Part shown: in pieces, positions 7,675-16,807 of the stretch
Numbering within the stretch: position 1 is the stretch's first letter
Layout of the letters: the number at the start of each line of letters is the position of its first letter
Notes under the pieces: generated by a model
Told to the model about the DNA's origin: nothing
The model's input: only the letters and a program-made list of their open reading frames with translations
The model's database searches: none
Assembly: GCF_036067295.1 (NCBI RefSeq)
Contig: NZ_CP107954.1
Span: forward strand, 5,084,001 to 5,148,000
DNA length: 64,000 nt
Origin: Kribbella sp. NBC_00382
GTDB taxonomy: Bacteria; Actinomycetota; Actinomycetes; Propionibacteriales; Kribbellaceae
Direction of reading: 5' to 3'
Translations under genes and position numbers: made by a program

Positions 7675-10437
7675 ATGGAGTCGGTCGGGAACACCGCGGA
7701 GTCCGGTCCGCAACGGCTGGTCGACCGTGAGGTCGAGCGCTCGGCGCTCGACGAGCTCCTCGCGGCCGTTCGATCGGGCGAGAGCCGCGTACTGGTCGTC
7801 CGCGGCGACGCGGGCGTCGGAAAGTCCACGCTGCTGGACCACGTGGCGACCGCTGCCGAGGGCAACGGGATCCTGCGTGGCCAGGGTGTCGAGTCCGAGA
7901 TGGAGCTGTCCTTCGCCACGCTGCACCAGCTGTGTACGCCGTTGCTGGATCCGCTGCCGGATCTACCGGGACCGCAACGCGCCGCGCTGGAGACGATTTT
8001 CGGCCTACGGACCGGGACTCCGCCGGATCAGTTCCTGGTCAGCCTGGCGGTACTGAGCCTGCTCTCCGAGGCGTCGCGGGACCGGCCGCTGGTCTGCCTC
8101 GTCGACGACGCCCAGTGGATGGACCGTGCCTCCGCCCAGGTACTGGGCTTCGTCGCACGCCGGCTTCAGGCCGAGTCCGTGTTGATGATCTTCGGGACCC
8201 GCGATCCAGGGGACGCCTTGCTGGGGCTGCCGGAGTTCCTGGTCCAGGGCCTCCGCGACGCCGATGCCCGCGCGTTGCTCGACTCCGTCACGCAGGCGCC
8301 GCTGGACGAGCGGGTGCTGGACCGGATCGTTGCCGAGGCCAAGGGGAACCCGCTGGCGTTGCTCGAGTTCCCGCGCGGACTGAGCACGACCCAGGTGGCC
8401 GGCGGGTTCGGCTTGTTGCATGCGGCCACGGTGCCTGAGCAGATCGAGCAGAGCTTCCTGAGCCGGATCGAGGAACTGTCCGAGGAGGCGCGGGTGCTGC
8501 TGCTGGTGGCTGCCGCGGAGCCACTCGGGGACCCGGTCCTGACTTGGCGCGCGGTCGAGCACCTCGGTGTCGCGGTGGACGCGGCGGTCGGGCAGGGGAC
8601 GGAGGGTCTGCTCGCGGTCGACGATCGAGTTACCTTCCGCCACCCGCTGGTCCGCTCGGCCGTCTACCGCGCGGCTACCGCCGGTGACCGCCGGGCCGCG
8701 CACCGCGCGCTGGCAGCGGTCACGGACGAGCACCTCGACCCGGACCGCCGCGCGTGGCACCTGGCCGCCGCGGCCGATGGGCCTGACGAAGCGGTGGCGA
8801 TCGAGTTGGAGCGGGCAGCCGAGCGGGCGCGAGCGACCGGCGGTCTGGCCGCTGCTGCCGCCTTCCTGCAGCGGGCCGTGATTCTCACCGGCGACGTTCA
8901 CCTCCGGGCCGGGCGTGCCCTGGCTGCTGCCGGCGCGAGCTTGCAGGCCGGTGATCTCGACGCCGCACGACGGTTCGCCGAGGTCGCCGAGCGCAACGAG
9001 CTCGACGAGTTCCAGAGCGCCCAGGCCCACCTGCTGCGCGGTCAGCTCGCCTTCGCGTCCGGTCTGGGCGCCGACGCCGCGCCGCTACTGCTGGAGGCCG
9101 CCCAAAGACTCCAGCCGTTCGCGATGGAACTCGCTCGCGAGACCTACCTGATGGCTTGGGGAGCTGCGATCTTCGCAGGCCAGAGCGACGTCATTCTCTC
9201 GGTCGCTCGTGCGGTGCAGGCCTTGCCGCAGCCGGAGGAGCCGCGGCCTCTCGACGTACTGCTGGAGGCCTACGCCCTGCTGACCACGGCTGGCCGAGCC
9301 GCCGCGACACCGGCCTTGCAGCACGCGGCCGTGGCGGTGTCGGAACTGCCGGTGAACGACCTCCTGCGGTGGGGGTGGGTGGCCACCGGAGCGAGCTCGG
9401 CCGTCTGGGACCAAGATCTCATGCTGGCGACCTTCACCCGGCAGGTCCAGCTCGTTCGGGAGGCCGGTGCGCTGGGGCAGCTCCCCATCCACATCTCCAC
9501 GCTGGCGATCGCGCTCACCGGCCGGGGTGAGTTCGGGGCCGCCGCGGCTCTGATCGACGAAGGCAATGCTGCCGCCGCGGCCACGGGGATCCCGATCGCG
9601 CCGTACCCGGCCTTGTGGATGGAGGCACTGCGCGGCAGAGAGGAGCAGGCCTCGGCGCTGATCGAGAACACGATCGAGTGGGCCGGCGCTACCGGACAGC
9701 GCCACGGCGTCACGACCGCCCAGTGGGCCTCGACCGTCCTGCACAACGGCCTGGCCAAGTACGACCTGGCGGCTACGGCTGCCCGGGTTGCCACTGCGAA
9801 CACCTATGAGCCATGGGTCTCCGCCTGGGCGCTGCCCGAGCTGATCGAGGCAGCCGAACGGCTTGGTGACACCGCCTCGGCGCGTGCGGCGCTCGACCGG
9901 CTGGTGGAGAGTACGACGACGTCCGGAACCGATTGGGCGCTCGGGATCGAGGCCCGGTCACGTGCATTGATCAGTACGGGCGCGGAGGCCGAGGCGCTGT
10001 ACCGCGACGCGATCGACCGGCTCGGGCGAACGACGATGGCGCCGGAGCTGGCCAGAGCCCGTCTGCTGTACGGAGAGTGGCTGCGGCGCGAGGGCCGGCG
10101 CATCGACGCCCAGGAGCAGTTGCGCACCGCTCACGAGTCCTTCGTCGCGATGGGGATGGAGGCATTCGCCGAGCGGGCTCGCCGTGAGTTGGTGGCGACG
10201 GGGGAGAAGACGCGTCGGCGTACCGTCGAGACCCGGACCGACCTCACCGCCCACGAGCAGCAGATCGCGTTGCTCGCCCGGGACGGGCTGTCCAACCAGG
10301 AGATCGGCGCCAGGCTGTTCCTCAGCTCACGCACTGTCGAATGGCACTTGCGGAAGGTGTTCAGCAAGCTCGAGATCACTTCGCGGCGTGGACTTCGAGA
10401 TGCCCTTCCGAGCCGGGAGCAGATCTTGCCGGCCTAG
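7675..10437 (+). CDS. LAL-type LuxR transcriptional regulator (ATPase plus HTH), paralogue 1
   Basis: A 920-residue regulator: an AAA_16-type ATPase at the N-terminus (Walker A GDAGVGKS about 44-51; Walker B LVCLVDDAQWMD about 138-148), a long alanine-rich TPR-like middle, and a C-terminal LuxR helix-turn-helix (about 860-915) with LTAHEQQIALLARDGLSNQE and SSRTVEWHLRKVFSKL. Family members are ATP-dependent, ligand-gated transcription activators. The start at 7675 was preferred to upstream in-frame ATGs because homology with the two paralogues begins just after it; no strong ribosome site helps. The next paralogue follows 88 bp downstream in the same direction, suggesting tandem duplication. 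Confidence 0.9.
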   Translation: MESVGNTAESGPQRLVDREVERSALDELLAAVRSGESRVLVVRGDAGVGKSTLLDHVATAAEGNGILRGQGVESEMELSFATLHQLCTPLLDPLPDLPGPQRAALETIFGLRTGTPPDQFLVSLAVLSLLSEASRDRPLVCLVDDAQWMDRASAQVLGFVARRLQAESVLMIFGTRDPGDALLGLPEFLVQGLRDADARALLDSVTQAPLDERVLDRIVAEAKGNPLALLEFPRGLSTTQVAGGFGLLHAATVPEQIEQSFLSRIEELSEEARVLLLVAAAEPLGDPVLTWRAVEHLGVAVDAAVGQGTEGLLAVDDRVTFRHPLVRSAVYRAATAGDRRAAHRALAAVTDEHLDPDRRAWHLAAAADGPDEAVAIELERAAERARATGGLAAAAAFLQRAVILTGDVHLRAGRALAAAGASLQAGDLDAARRFAEVAERNELDEFQSAQAHLLRGQLAFASGLGADAAPLLLEAAQRLQPFAMELARETYLMAWGAAIFAGQSDVILSVARAVQALPQPEEPRPLDVLLEAYALLTTAGRAAATPALQHAAVAVSELPVNDLLRWGWVATGASSAVWDQDLMLATFTRQVQLVREAGALGQLPIHISTLAIALTGRGEFGAAAALIDEGNAAAAATGIPIAPYPALWMEALRGREEQASALIENTIEWAGATGQRHGVTTAQWASTVLHNGLAKYDLAATAARVATANTYEPWVSAWALPELIEAAERLGDTASARAALDRLVESTTTSGTDWALGIEARSRALISTGAEAEALYRDAIDRLGRTTMAPELARARLLYGEWLRREGRRIDAQEQLRTAHESFVAMGMEAFAERARRELVATGEKTRRRTVETRTDLTAHEQQIALLARDGLSNQEIGARLFLSSRTVEWHLRKVFSKLEITSRRGLRDALPSREQILPA

Positions 10438-10525
10438 TGCCGACCCGCTGCCGGCAGGTGTTTCGCCGGAAGACCAGTACTGACCACCGGCTCGAAGCCT
10501 GCTGGCAGCCCGCAAGAGTGTGGCC

Positions 10526-13306
10526 ATGGTGAGCAGTGGCACGACCTATGACGGTTCCGGTCTGTTGGGACGCGAGGCGGAGATCGCCCAGCTCCAGGAG
10601 TTGCTTCGGTCGGCCCAGGCCGGCCGGAGTGCCGTACTGGTGGTTCGGGGCGGCGCCGGGGTGGGGAAGTCCGCCGTCCTCGACCAGGTCGTCGACGGCG
10701 CGAAGGGCCTGCGGGTACTGCGCGCGCTGGGGATCGAGTCGGAGATGGAGCTCGCCTTCGCCGCGCTGCACCAGCTCTGCGCGCCGCTGCTCAGCAGGCT
10801 CCCGGAGTTGCCGGCGCCGCAGCGCGCCGCCCTCGAGACAGTGTTCGGCACCAGCACCGGTACGCCGCCTGACCGCTTCATGGTCGGCCTGGCCGTGCTG
10901 AGCCTGATCTCGCTGGCGGCCGACGAGCAGCCGATGTGCTGCGTGGTGGACGACGCCCAGTGGCTGGACCGGGCCTCGGCCCAGGTACTCGGGTTCGTGG
11001 CTCGCCGGCTGCTGGCCGAGCCGATCGCGTTCGTCTTCGGTACCCGGCAACCCGGGGACGAGCTGCTCGGGCTCCCGCAGCTCGAGCTGTCCGGGCTGCG
11101 CGACAGCGATGCCAGAGCGTTGCTTGATGCAACGACCAGGGCCCGGCTCGACCACCGCATCCGCGACCAACTGGTGGCCGAGGCCCGGGGCAACCCGCTC
11201 GCGCTCGTGGAGCTGCCGCGCGGACTGACCACGACTCAGCTGGCGGGAGGCCTGGGCCTGCTGACCTCCGGCTCGGTCCCGGGACGGATCGAGGAGAGCT
11301 TCCGGCGCCGGGTCGAGGAGTTGGCGCCGGGCGCGCGGATGCTGCTGCTGATCGCTGCCGCCGATCCGGTGGGCGACCCCGCCCTGACCTGGCGGGCAGC
11401 AGAGCGGCTGGGCGTCGAGGTGGGTGCCGTGCTCGACGGTGGGACCGATGGCCTGCTGTCGATCGACGAGCGGATCAGATTCCGTCATCCGCTGGTCCGC
11501 TCGGCCGTGTACGGCTCGGCCAGTCCCGCGGACCGGCGTACGGTGCATCTCGCGCTGGCCGAGGTCACTGATCCACGGCGCGACCCCGATCGTCGGGCCT
11601 GGCACCTCGCGGCGGCCGCGGCGGGGCCGGACGAGGCGGTGGCCGCGGAGCTGGAGAGGTCGGCCGAGCGCGCACAGGCCCGTGGCGGCCTGGCCGCTAC
11701 CGCCGCCTTCCTGCAGCGCGCGGTGGCCCTCACCACGGACGTGGAACGGCGGGCGGACCGGGCAGTGGCAGCGGCCCGGGCGAGTCTGCACGCCGCCGAT
11801 CTGGACGCCGCCCGCCGCTTCGCCGAGATCGCGGCCGAGGACGCCCAGGACGAGTTCCAGGGCGCGCAGGCGCTGCTCGTCCGGAGCCAGATCGCCTTCG
11901 CGGGCGGGCTGAACAACGAGGCGCTGCCGTTGTTGCTCGAGGCGGCGCGGCGACTCGAGCCGTTCGACATGGCCTTCGCCCGGGAGACCTATCTCGTCGC
12001 GTGGGGGTCGGCGGCGCTGATCGCCGCCGACCGCGACAGCCTGGAGAAGATCTCCCGGGCGGTCGTGGCGCTGCCGCCGGTGATCGGGGATCCGAGGCCG
12101 CTCGATCTCGTACTGGACGGGTGCGCGCGGTTGGTCACCGCCGGCCGGGTGGTGGCGATCCCGCTCCTGCAGGAGGCCGCGAAGACCATCGCCGAGCTGC
12201 CGGCCCGGGATGTGCTCACCTGGGGATGGCAGGCCAGTGGAGTGAGCGCGGCGATCTGGGACGACGAGTTCATGCGCTCGATGTACACCCGCGAGGTGCA
12301 GCTGGTGCGCGCGGCCGGTGCGTTGACCGAGTTGCCGATCCACCTTATTTCGTTGGGGGTCGCCGTCATCTGGACGGGAGACTTCGCCGCGGCCGATGCC
12401 ATTGTCGGCGAGGGGGACCTGGCCGCCGCGGCCACCGGCACGTCCCTCGCGCCGAACGCCAAGCTGATGCTCAGCGCCCTGCGCGGCAAGGAAGCCGAGG
12501 CGATCCCGCTCATCACGACCACCATCGAGCAGGCCGGCGCGGCCCGTCAGCTGATGGGCGTCACGTGCGCGAACTGGGCAGCGGCCGTGCTCTACAACGG
12601 ATTGGCGAGATACGAGCAGGCCTTGCAGGCAGCCGAGGTGTGTACGCGGATCGGCGAACTCTGGGTCTCGGTCTGGGTACTGCCCGAGCTGGTCGAGGCC
12701 GCGGCCCGGATCGGCAGCGGCGATGTCGCCCGGTTCGCCCTGGCCCGCCTCGCGGATGCGACCGAGCCCTGCGGGACCGACTGGGCGCTCGGGATGCTGG
12801 CCCGGTCGCGAGCGCTGCTTGCTGACGACGAGTCCGCAGCCAAGCTGTACGACGAATCCGTCGAGCGACTCGGCCGGACCCGGCTACGACCGGAGCTTGC
12901 CCGGGCCTACCTGCTGTACGGCGAGTGGTCTCGTCGTACCGGTCGGCGTGAGGACGCACGCGACCGGCTGCGCACGGCGTACGAAATGTTCGTGTCGATC
13001 GGGATGGAGGGCTTCGCCGAGCGCGCGCGCCGTGAGCTCCTGGCGATGGGGGAGACCGTGCGCGGACCCGCAGCGCCCTCGGTCGCCGTCGAGCTGACAC
13101 CGCAGGAGCAGCAGGTGGCGTTGATGGTGCGAGCCGGCCTGTCGAATCCTGAGGTCGGCGCCCGCCTCTTCCTGAGTCCGCGGACCGTCGAGTGGCACCT
13201 GCGCAAGGTCTTCGTCAAGCTCTCGATCAGCTCCCGGCGGCAGTTGCGTGACGCGCTGCGGGAGGCCGACTGGGCCCCGGACGACTCGGCCGCCGTCACG
13301 AGATGA
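10526..13306 (+). CDS. LAL-type LuxR transcriptional regulator, paralogue 2
   Basis: A 926-residue paralogue of its upstream neighbour, with blocks such as SEMELAFAALHQLCAPLL and RFRHPLVRSAVYGSA nearly identical. Walker A GGAGVGKS is at about 42-49, Walker B CCVVDDAQWLD at about 137, and the LuxR helix-turn-helix at about 853-915 (SNPEVGARLFLSPRTVEWHL). A GTG six bases upstream (10520) is an alternative start; an AAGAG-like site lies before both. The last 11 bases overlap the convergent SDR gene. The ligand and targets are unknown. Confidence 0.9.
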   Translation: MVSSGTTYDGSGLLGREAEIAQLQELLRSAQAGRSAVLVVRGGAGVGKSAVLDQVVDGAKGLRVLRALGIESEMELAFAALHQLCAPLLSRLPELPAPQRAALETVFGTSTGTPPDRFMVGLAVLSLISLAADEQPMCCVVDDAQWLDRASAQVLGFVARRLLAEPIAFVFGTRQPGDELLGLPQLELSGLRDSDARALLDATTRARLDHRIRDQLVAEARGNPLALVELPRGLTTTQLAGGLGLLTSGSVPGRIEESFRRRVEELAPGARMLLLIAAADPVGDPALTWRAAERLGVEVGAVLDGGTDGLLSIDERIRFRHPLVRSAVYGSASPADRRTVHLALAEVTDPRRDPDRRAWHLAAAAAGPDEAVAAELERSAERAQARGGLAATAAFLQRAVALTTDVERRADRAVAAARASLHAADLDAARRFAEIAAEDAQDEFQGAQALLVRSQIAFAGGLNNEALPLLLEAARRLEPFDMAFARETYLVAWGSAALIAADRDSLEKISRAVVALPPVIGDPRPLDLVLDGCARLVTAGRVVAIPLLQEAAKTIAELPARDVLTWGWQASGVSAAIWDDEFMRSMYTREVQLVRAAGALTELPIHLISLGVAVIWTGDFAAADAIVGEGDLAAAATGTSLAPNAKLMLSALRGKEAEAIPLITTTIEQAGAARQLMGVTCANWAAAVLYNGLARYEQALQAAEVCTRIGELWVSVWVLPELVEAAARIGSGDVARFALARLADATEPCGTDWALGMLARSRALLADDESAAKLYDESVERLGRTRLRPELARAYLLYGEWSRRTGRREDARDRLRTAYEMFVSIGMEGFAERARRELLAMGETVRGPAAPSVAVELTPQEQQVALMVRAGLSNPEVGARLFLSPRTVEWHLRKVFVKLSISSRRQLRDALREADWAPDDSAAVTR

Positions 13307-14021
13307 GTTGCTGGCCGCCGTCGACGTCGTACGTCGCTCCGGTCACGGCGGTGTTGAGCATCAGGTGCAGGACGGTCGCAGCCACGTCGCTGGCGCTCAC
13401 CACGCGCCGGATCGGGAGGGTGTGCCGGAGCTGATCCCGGCGCTCCTCGAGGTCATCGCCGAGCAGTCGCGCCGACAGCGGTGTGTCGACGAATCCGGCG
13501 GCGACGGCGTTCACCCGGATCGGCGCCAGCTCGACCGCCGCGTTCGCCGCGATGACGGGCACCGACGCGGCGGCGATCGCGGCGATGCTCAGACCTGGAC
13601 CGGCTCGTCGGGCATGGGACCCGGTCAGGAAGGTGATGGAGCCGCCCGGCCGGACGTGTCCGGCGGAGTACCGGGCGACCCGGAGCGAGCCGAGCAGGTG
13701 CTCGTCGAGCACGCGGCGCGCCCGCTCGAAGTCCAGGTCGGCGATCGTCTCGTACGTCGGCCCGCCGCCGGTCACCAGGACGTGGTCGACCTGAGTCGGC
13801 AGACCGGCGAAGAACGACTCGAGGCCGGCCGTGTCGGCGAGATCGAGCCGGGCCGTGCGAGTGGCGCCCACCTCGTCGCCGGCCCGGTCGAGCCGGGCGC
13901 GGTCACGACCGGTGAGCAGTACCTCGGCGCCCGAACGGCTTGCCTGGCGGGCCGTTTCGAGCCCGATCCCGGAACTGCCGCCGAGGACGACGACGGTCTG
14001 GCCTTCGAGAAGTGCGTTCAT
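13296..14021 (-). CDS. SDR-fold protein lacking the catalytic Tyr-Lys pair
   Basis: A 241-residue Rossmann-fold protein of the short-chain dehydrogenase family. The cofactor glycine motif is clear (VVLGGSSGIGLETA, about 12-25), the C-terminal NAVAAGFVDTP and YDVDGGQQL segments are normal, and VTGGGP replaces the usual NNAG. Where SDRs carry YxxxK, this protein reads LSIAAIAAASV, with neither tyrosine nor lysine. It may bind NAD(P) without acting as a classical dehydrogenase, or belong to the divergent SDR group with a replaced active site. The start at 14021 has GGGAGG. It lies 22 bp behind the MFS exporter gene on the same strand and is probably co-transcribed with it. Confidence 0.85.
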   Translation of the reverse strand: MNALLEGQTVVVLGGSSGIGLETARQASRSGAEVLLTGRDRARLDRAGDEVGATRTARLDLADTAGLESFFAGLPTQVDHVLVTGGGPTYETIADLDFERARRVLDEHLLGSLRVARYSAGHVRPGGSITFLTGSHARRAGPGLSIAAIAAASVPVIAANAAVELAPIRVNAVAAGFVDTPLSARLLGDDLEERRDQLRHTLPIRRVVSASDVAATVLHLMLNTAVTGATYDVDGGQQLIS

Positions 14022-14043
14022 TGGGAACCTCCCATTGGTTGGG

Positions 14044-15552
14044 TCAGTGCTTCCGTTGGAGAGCAGGGTTGGGAAGGACACAAACGGCGACCCGGGGCGA
14101 CGGGGCCGGCATCCGGCGATGTGGTGTGCGGTCGCGCGAGACGAAGGCGATCGTGAGCACGGCAGCCGCGACGCACAGACCGGCGATGACGAGCATGGCG
14201 GTCGAGAACCCGGCGGCCAGTGGTTCGCTCAGGCTCCGGGCGTTTCCCGCTCCGAGTAGGGCAGGCACCAGGGCCACCATGATCACGCCGCCGACGCGCG
14301 AGGCCGCGTCGTTGATCGCCGAGGCCTCACCGAGGTCGGCGTCATCGACCGCGGCCAGTACTCCGGCGGTGAGCGGTGCTACTGCCAGGCCGATCCCGAG
14401 GCCCCAGAGCAAGGCGCCCGGCAGGACGGCAGCGACGTACGAGTCACCGGTCTCCGCGGTCGACAGCCAGCCGAAACCGGCCGCGACAACCAGGATGCCG
14501 ATGGCCATCGGCCACCGGGTGCCGATGCGCGCCACCAGACCGCCTACGAACGGCGAGACCAGCAGGAAGACGACTGACTCCGGAATGAGCGCCGCGCCGG
14601 CCTCGGTCGCGCTGTATCCCAACCGGAGCTGGCACTGGAGAACGACCAGGTAGCTCGCGGCCGCGAGAGCGCCGTAGAACAGCAGGGTGGCGGCGTTGAT
14701 CGCGTCGAACTGGCGGGACTTGAACAGTGCCAGTCGCAGGAGGGGTTTCGGCCGGCGTCGCTCGAGCGGCACGAGGCCGGCCAGTCCGACAACGCCGACG
14801 ATCCCGGACGACAACACCAGCGGGTCGTCCCAGCCGCGGCCGGGTCCTTCGGTCAGCGCGTAGATGACTCCGCCCAGTCCGACGACGCCCAGCAGGGCGC
14901 CGAGCAGGTCGAGGGACAGCGGCCGCGGCGTCCAGGTCACCTCGGGCACGCGGGTGATCACCAGCAGGGCCACCACGATCAGCGGGAGGTTGAGCAGGAA
15001 GACGTAGCGCCAGGACGCATGGTCCACGAGCCAGCCTCCGCCGTAGGGGCCGAAGGTGCTGCTGAGCGTCGCGAGCCCGGCCCAGATGCCGATGCCCCGG
15101 GCTCGGTCGGAGGGGATCAGTGTCCCGTTGAGAAGTGCGAGGCTGCTCGGTACGACCAGGGCTCCGCCGGCTCCTTGGAACAGCCGCGCGACGACAAGGG
15201 CTTCGACCGACCCGGCTGCGGCACAGGCGATCGAGGCGGCCAGCATGACGAGCAGACCCGCGATCAGGACCCGTCGGCGACCGAAGTGATCGGCCAGGGC
15301 GCCGGCCAGCAACAACAGCGCGGCGACCGTGATCAGGTAGCCGGTGAGGACCCACTGGAGCTCGCTCACACTGGCGTCCAGGTCGGTCGCGATGGCCGGC
15401 ACCGCGACATTGATCATGAACGCGTCCAGGAACCCGATCATGGACGCCATCACAGTGGCTGCCACCAGGGCCACCCCGGCCGGGCTGCGCAGTGCGACCA
15501 GCTCACCGCCGGCGGGCCGGTTGCTGGTCAGTGATGGTTTCTCTGTGGTCAT
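14044..15552 (-). CDS. MFS drug/efflux transporter, DHA2 (EmrB/QacA) type
   Basis: A 502-residue polytopic membrane protein with about 14 predicted helices. Motif A GALADHFGRRRVLIAG follows helix 2, and the first helix contains FLDAFMINVAVPAI, typical of proton-driven drug exporters of the DHA2 family. The start at 15552 has a GAGGAG ribosome site; 31 upstream in-frame codons are judged leader. It is followed at 22 bp by the SDR-fold gene. The substrate is unknown. LAL-motif copy B lies 63 bp upstream, so one of the neighbouring LAL regulators may control this pair. Confidence 0.9.
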   Translation of the reverse strand: MTTEKPSLTSNRPAGGELVALRSPAGVALVAATVMASMIGFLDAFMINVAVPAIATDLDASVSELQWVLTGYLITVAALLLLAGALADHFGRRRVLIAGLLVMLAASIACAAAGSVEALVVARLFQGAGGALVVPSSLALLNGTLIPSDRARGIGIWAGLATLSSTFGPYGGGWLVDHASWRYVFLLNLPLIVVALLVITRVPEVTWTPRPLSLDLLGALLGVVGLGGVIYALTEGPGRGWDDPLVLSSGIVGVVGLAGLVPLERRRPKPLLRLALFKSRQFDAINAATLLFYGALAAASYLVVLQCQLRLGYSATEAGAALIPESVVFLLVSPFVGGLVARIGTRWPMAIGILVVAAGFGWLSTAETGDSYVAAVLPGALLWGLGIGLAVAPLTAGVLAAVDDADLGEASAINDAASRVGGVIMVALVPALLGAGNARSLSEPLAAGFSTAMLVIAGLCVAAAVLTIAFVSRDRTPHRRMPAPSPRVAVCVLPNPALQRKH

Positions 15553-15614
15553 CGGATGCTCCTCATCCCCTGGATCGGCACAACACCCACCTTCAGGCGA
15601 CGGTGCGCCGGCTC

Positions 15615-15661
15615 GCGCCCGTGGTGCTCCCTGGGGCCCCGGCACCAGTGATCAGCACTGG
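15615..15661. promoter_or_regulatory. LAL-block promoter motif, copy B
   Basis: 15615-15634 matches GCGCCCGTG-NNN-CTCCCTGG, 16 of 20 positions being invariant with copies at 7550 and 21331. Immediately downstream is CCAGTG-N5-CACTGG (15645-15661), the same half-sites and spacing as the inverted repeat within copy A. The site lies between the divergent MFS gene and an SDR gene. Confidence 0.5.
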
Positions 15662-15730
15662 CGCAAGGGAGGCGGGGATCGGATCAGTCTGGAGGCGTCC
15701 GCACCCGCACCAGCCGAAGGAGCTGAGCTC

Positions 15731-16474
15731 ATGGACCTGCGCGGGACGGTGGCACTGGTGACTGGGGCCAGCAGCGGTATCGGAGCCGCGACCGCCCGTC
15801 GGCTCGCGCGGGAAGGGGTCGTCGTCGGGCTGGTGGCCCGCCGTTGGGAGCGGCTGGCGGCACTTGCCGAGGAGATCGTGGGGACGGGCGGGGCGGCGCT
15901 CGTGGTCGAGGCCGACCTCACCGATCCGGTACGCGCGGCCGGTGCTGTACAGGAGGTCGTCGACACCTTCGGGCAGCTCGACATCCTCGTGAACAGCGCC
16001 GGCGTCATGCTGCTGGACTCAGCGCTTCATGCCTCGCTGGAGGAGTGGGACCGGATGGTCGACCTCAACGTGCGTGCCCTGCTCCACGTGACTCATGCGG
16101 CGTTGCCGTATCTGATCGCCGCCGCCACGACCGCAGCGCGCGGAGTGGCTGACATCGTGAACATCAGCAGTACCGCGGGCAGGGTCGCGCGCCCGACGAG
16201 CAGCGTCTACAACCTCACCAAGTTCGGTATGAACGGGTTCAGCGAGTCCTTGCGGCAGGAGTTACTGGTCGAGCGGGTGCGGGTGTGCTTGATCGAGCCC
16301 GGCGTGGTGGGCGAGGTGGGGGACTCGATGCGCGGCGCGGCCCAGCGCCTGGTCGACGGCGTGGAGCCGCTGGAACCCGAGGACGTCGCGGACGCCATCG
16401 CCTATGTCGTCACCCGGCGGCGTCGGGTGGCGATCAACGAGCTGTGCCTCCGCGCCGCCAACCAGACCTGGTAA
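15731..16474 (+). CDS. SDR-family NAD(P)-dependent oxidoreductase
   Basis: A 247-residue classical short-chain dehydrogenase: TGASSGIGAATA (about 11-22) for the cofactor, NSAGVML for the central strand, the catalytic serine in VNISSTAG (about 143) and YNLTK (about 157-161). The RRWERL stretch after the second strand suggests NADP preference. It is closest in style to the clavaldehyde dehydrogenase/YdfG group of SDRs with broad alcohol or aldehyde substrates. The start at 15731 has GAAGGAG. It is divergent from the MFS-SDR pair, and its 3' end overlaps the convergent small membrane gene by 41 bp. Confidence 0.9.
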   Translation: MDLRGTVALVTGASSGIGAATARRLAREGVVVGLVARRWERLAALAEEIVGTGGAALVVEADLTDPVRAAGAVQEVVDTFGQLDILVNSAGVMLLDSALHASLEEWDRMVDLNVRALLHVTHAALPYLIAAATTAARGVADIVNISSTAGRVARPTSSVYNLTKFGMNGFSESLRQELLVERVRVCLIEPGVVGEVGDSMRGAAQRLVDGVEPLEPEDVADAIAYVVTRRRRVAINELCLRAANQTW

Positions 16475-16796
16475 CCGAGAGGACCCGGAGCGCGGCCGCG
16501 GTGCTGACGCCGGCCAGCGCCGCGTACGACCAGTGCGTGATGTTGCTGACCAGGGCGGCCCGGCGTACGGGCAGTTCGCGCTGGGTCACCCCTTCGACGA
16601 GACGGCGCCCGACCTGCGCGGGCACCGGGGCGTCCGCCCAGTCGTCCAGGCCGGCGTTGAACTCCCAGATTCCGAACGGGCAGGCGCCACCGTCACGCCG
16701 GTACCGGGTGAACAGCACCGCGTCCATGGCCAGCGTCCCGGCAGTACCGGCGAGCAGGCCGCCAGCGATCGCGCCCAGCGGAGTAGTTGTCCTCAT
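16434..16796 (-). CDS. Small membrane protein of unknown function, possibly C-terminally truncated
   Basis: A 120-residue protein with a GAIAGGLLAGTAGTLAMDAVLF helix at the N-terminus, then a soluble stretch (FGIWEFNAGLDDWADAPVPA) and a second hydrophobic region (NITHWSYAALAGVSTAAAL). As I recall, actinobacterial proteins with this opening usually continue with two more helices; here the frame ends in basic residues inside the convergent SDR gene, so the C-terminal half may be lost. The start at 16796 follows GAGGGAAGA. It lies 11 bp behind the DUF1275 gene and is the last gene of that operon. No function is assigned. Confidence 0.65.
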   Translation of the reverse strand: MRTTTPLGAIAGGLLAGTAGTLAMDAVLFTRYRRDGGACPFGIWEFNAGLDDWADAPVPAQVGRRLVEGVTQRELPVRRAALVSNITHWSYAALAGVSTAAALRVLSVTRSGWRRGGTAR

Positions 16797-16807
16797 CTTC
16801 TTCCCTC

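Noticed and set aside
10376..12343. Open frame of about 655 codons antisense to the second LAL gene
   Set aside because: Shadow of a strongly coding GC-rich gene; no recognisable domain and no ribosome site.
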